64,000 nt of DNA from Oceanispirochaeta sp. M1 (GTDB taxonomy: Bacteria > Spirochaetota > Spirochaetia > DSM-2461): NCBI RefSeq assembly GCF_003346715.1, contig NZ_QQPQ01000009.1:1-64000 (forward strand). The letters run 5' to 3'. A program made the translations under genes and the position numbers. Each line of letters begins with the position of its first letter. Positions within the stretch are counted from its first letter, which is position 1. Below are positions 63,438-64,000 of the stretch, piece by piece. Under the pieces are notes generated by a model that was not told the DNA's origin, did no database searches, and saw only the letters and a list, made by a program, of their open reading frames with translations.

Positions 63438-64000
63438 ATGAAAAATCTAATCAATAAACTTAAAAAACAGATCAATACAAAAGTCGGGAGCTTCCATATA
63501 GAGGGGGCAGTCACAGAAGAACCGGTACCCTTTGAAAAACGAGAGGCTCTGACTTTCAAAGAATATAAAATAGGAGATTCCTGGGGAGAACTGTTCTCCT
63601 GCGGCTGGTTTCATTTGACTGGTAAAATTGATCCGTCAATATCATATCCGGTTTCCCTGAAACTGGATATGAACTGTGAAGCCCTCCTCTATAATGCTTA
63701 TGGAGTTCCCGTAAAGGGATTTACCAACGGGAGCTCGGCATTCGGTTTTATGGGGCATCTGGGAGATCCTGGAAAATACTACTATCCTCTGAGCGACTTC
63801 ACTTCTTCCAATGGGGATGTGGAACTCTGGCTCGATGCGGGTATGAATGATCTCTTCGGCAATGTAAAGAAGAAGGGACGCATTGAAATTGTAGAGATGG
63901 TCACAAGAGATATGACTATAAGAGAGTTGTATTATGATCTAAATACACTCCACTCCTTGAAGCTGGCCTGCATCAGAGAGGATCGTCAGGCGTACAGAAT
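63438..64000 (+). CDS. Alpha-mannosidase, GH38 (2), 3' end outside window
   Basis: The open frame runs from the ATG at 63438 to the window end (about 187 codons) and starts MKNLINKLKKQINTKVGSFH. The visible part matches the N-terminal beta-sandwich that precedes the GH38 catalytic domain in alpha-mannosidases of the larger type (GELFSCGWFHLTGKID, LNCEALLYN-like DMNCEALLYNAYG, ELWLDAGMNDLFG). The catalytic motifs would lie beyond the window. It follows the first alpha-mannosidase gene by 80 bases on the same strand, so both probably share the upstream promoter. Confidence 0.75.
   Translation, partial: MKNLINKLKKQINTKVGSFHIEGAVTEEPVPFEKREALTFKEYKIGDSWGELFSCGWFHLTGKIDPSISYPVSLKLDMNCEALLYNAYGVPVKGFTNGSSAFGFMGHLGDPGKYYYPLSDFTSSNGDVELWLDAGMNDLFGNVKKKGRIEIVEMVTRDMTIRELYYDLNTLHSLKLACIREDRQAYR

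Overview
The window reads as a bacterial chromosome segment with two accessory islands followed by metabolic and transport operons. I see no rRNA, tRNA or CRISPR array. The gene set (BMP-type nucleoside lipoprotein transporter, two GH38 alpha-mannosidases, a GH130/GT4 pair, YesM/YesN-type signalling beside a sugar ABC transporter, relaxed lipoprotein signals) would suit a free-living spirochaete (Spirochaetales). That is an inference from gene content and is not proven. Hand-sampled lines suggest roughly 38-40% GC in the islands, 30-38% in the osmotic operon, and about 50% in the purine operon and in both recQ fragments.

Region 1 (1-2157) is the right part of an IS21-family element (istA, istB, right end). 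Region 2 (2158-15813) is a single-direction, minus-strand defence island. In transcription order it encodes a PLD-SNF2 helicase, a DUF4391 protein, a type III Mod and Res pair, a GHKL-ATPase/STAS protein with a STAS-winged-helix partner, a DUF2188 protein, and a short type II-like CBASS (HNH-SAVED Cap5 effector, CD-NTase, E2-like protein). The IS21 element has cut off the C-terminus of the E2-like gene.

Region 3 (15964-24499) contains two 3' fragments of recQ (15981-16916 and 23564-24499), about 93% identical. They start at exactly the same codon, and the same 16-bp non-recQ sequence precedes both. Between them lies a sugar ABC transporter, an MBL-fold hydrolase and a YesN/YesM-type two-component system. 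The arrangement is what two successive insertions into one recQ position would leave if each element carried its own replacement recQ 3' end. This is the most interesting structure in the window.

Region 4 (24643-32360) holds two CNNM/CorC-type membrane proteins, a GH130 phosphorylase facing a large GT4 glycosyltransferase, and a CorA-like transporter. Region 5 (32442-40530) looks like one plus-strand ion and turgor operon: DUF432, MscS, a UPF0316-type protein, a RimB-like zinc protease, an aspartoacylase-like protein, RimK fused to an RCK_C domain, KtrB, KtrA and a membrane sensor.

Region 6 (40568-56298) is purine nucleoside uptake and salvage. It has a BMP lipoprotein, an ABC ATPase and two permeases, two nucleoside hydrolases, an amidohydrolase, DeoD, a disulfide-less flavoprotein, a uridine phosphorylase-like enzyme and an M20 peptidase. 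A divergent LacI-type regulator, an adenine deaminase and a frameshifted GATase-like gene follow. Region 7 (56592-64000) has an ADP-ribosylglycohydrolase-like gene, a GNAT-like protein, a GntR/LacI-hybrid repressor with palindromic operators, and two GH38 alpha-mannosidases, the second cut by the window edge.
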